In this document: positions 6,899-7,633 of the stretch, one piece after another
Layout: the number at the start of each line of letters is the position of its first letter
Position numbering within the stretch: the stretch's first letter is position 1
Assembly: GCA_945871545.1 (NCBI GenBank)
Contig: CAMBWJ010000076.1
Location: 1 to 7,633 of the forward strand
Source: an uncultured Clostridia bacterium
Lineage (GTDB): Bacteria > Bacillota_A > Clostridia > Christensenellales > Aristaeellaceae
Length of the DNA: 7,633 nt
Reading direction: 5' to 3'
Notes under the pieces: model-generated
The model's input: only the letters and a program-made list of their open reading frames with translations
Databases searched by the model: none
Told to the model about the DNA's origin: nothing
Made by a program: the position numbers and the translations under genes

Positions 6899-6929
6899 GG
6901 GGTTCCGCAGTTCGCGGAGCCCCTTTTCT
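6899..6929 (+). terminator. rho-independent terminator of the transporter operon
   Basis: A 10-pair stem (GGGGTTCCGC at 6899-6908 with GCGGAGCCCC at 6914-6923, one G-U pair) closes a 5-base loop, followed directly by TTTTCT. It ends the ATPase-permease transcript. Confidence 0.92.
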
Positions 6930-6930
6930 A

Positions 6931-6959
6931 TTGAAAAAGGCTGGTCGTTGCGCTATAAT
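6931..6959 (+). promoter_or_regulatory. near-consensus housekeeping promoter for the dipeptidase gene
   Basis: TTGAAA at 6931-6936 and a perfect TATAAT at 6954-6959 are separated by exactly 17 bases. Transcription should start near 6966, giving a leader of about 30 bases. The -35 box begins two bases after the preceding terminator's T tail, so the dipeptidase gene is insulated from the transporter and probably expressed constitutively. Confidence 0.88.
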
Positions 6960-6998
6960 ATCAGAAACCAAACAAATTCACACACGAGGTAAGATTTC

Positions 6999-7633
6999 AT
7001 GTTCACTACCGACGCACACTGCGACACGCTCTATGAAATGACCCTGAAGGGCAGGAAATTTGAGGACTGCCAGATCACGCCCCAGCGCCTGCGCGCGGGC
7101 AACATCTCCCTCCAGACCTTCGCCATGTTTACCAGCTACCGCACCGGCCACCCCTACGAGGACGGCGTGGCGATGAAGGCGACCTTCAAGCGCCTGCCGC
7201 TGCCCACGCTCTGCGGCCAGCTCCCCGAGGAGATGCCTGCGGAGCCCACGGCCATCCTCGCCTGCGAGGGCGGCGAGATGCTCAAGGGCGACCTGAATGT
7301 GCTGGCGGAGTTCGATGACGACGTGCGCCTGCGGCTGCTCACCCTCACCTGGAACATTTAGAACGAGATAGGCACCGCCGCAAATGTGAACCCCACCCAC
7401 GGTCTGAAGCCCTTCGGCGTCGAACTGCTTGCCGAGATGGATCGCCGGGGCATCTGCGCCGACGTGTCCCACCTGAACGAGGCCGGCTTCTGGGACGTGA
7501 TGCGGCACGCCAAGCTGCCGCCGGTGGCATCCCACTCCAACTGCCGCTGGCTGTGCGACGTGCCCCGAAACCTGTGGAAGGATCAGGTGCAGGCCATCAT
7601 CGAGCGCGGCGGCTTCATCGGCGTGAACTTCTA
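6999..7633 (+). pseudogene. membrane dipeptidase-like protein (peptidase M19), in-frame TAG, 3' end outside the window
   Basis: Family members are zinc enzymes that hydrolyse dipeptides. The ATG at 6999 follows GAGGT by 8 bases. Codons 1-120 give a typical M19 N-terminus: DAHCDT (His7, Asp9 as zinc ligands), ACEGGE with Glu90 as the likely bridging ligand, and LTLTWN at 114-119. Codon 121 is TAG (7359-7361). The same frame then continues without another stop to the window edge and keeps family motifs: NEIG directly after the TAG, GLKPFG at 135-140, DVSHL with His158 and ASHSN with His179 as further zinc ligands, and RNL. About 211 codons are visible of a usual total somewhat above 300. One base change from GAG, AAG or CAG would give TAG, and family members often have such a residue there. 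Explanations are a recent nonsense mutation, a sequence error, or a TAG read as an amino acid. There is no signal peptide, so the enzyme would be cytoplasmic. Confidence 0.85.

Noticed and set aside
5538..6971. Long minus-strand open frame (477 codons) opposite permease 2
   Set aside because: Same composition artefact; it also runs through the terminator and promoter regions and shows no recognisable motif.
7437..7439. ATG (codon 147) as a restart for the dipeptidase after the TAG
   Set aside because: No ribosome binding site precedes it and the product would lack the first zinc ligands.
1..7633. CRISPR array, tRNA, rRNA, insertion sequence or prophage parts
   Set aside because: Looked for on both strands; no regular short repeats, cloverleaf, transposase motif or terminal inverted repeats were seen.

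Overview
The window most likely comes from a Clostridia-like member of the Bacillota (Firmicutes). The signs are strong GGAGG-type ribosome binding sites, MKK-type signal sequences, a DUF3798-type binding protein (a family I associate mainly with Clostridia), GC-rich third codon positions and AT-rich intergenic DNA. I cannot name a genus. All genes run on the + strand.

Layout: positions 1-280 are an AT-rich leader with a palindrome and imperfect inverted repeats, but no gene. Positions 281-1423 encode a secreted DUF3798-type solute-binding protein. A 301-base gap follows, beginning with a long hairpin and T-rich tail. Then come an RbsA-like double ABC ATPase (1725-3317), a very large permease with an unusual extracytoplasmic domain (3314-5584) and a second, normal-sized permease (5577-6887). 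These three genes overlap by 4 and 8 bases and look translationally coupled. A clean rho-independent terminator (6899-6929) closes the unit. Directly after it a near-consensus promoter (6931-6959) drives a peptidase M19 (membrane dipeptidase-like) gene that begins at 6999, carries an in-frame TAG at 7359-7361 and runs off the window end.

How the genes work together: the first four form one ABC importer of the basic-membrane-protein/ribose-type class. It has a soluble binding protein, two paralogous BPD_transp_2-type permeases forming a heterodimeric channel, and one ATPase chain carrying both nucleotide-binding domains. Its substrate cannot be read from sequence. The hairpin after the first gene probably makes the binding protein more abundant than the membrane complex, as is usual for such importers.

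The most unusual points are: (1) about 350 residues of acidic, Ala/Glu-rich sequence with an internal repeat inserted between the first and second membrane segments of permease 1; (2) an ATPase in which every degenerate motif falls into one composite ATP site, leaving the other intact; (3) a binding protein with no lipobox but a CxxCxxC motif and a CC pair; (4) a dipeptidase whose frame and zinc ligands continue intact past a single TAG, while the four complete genes end in TAA or TGA.
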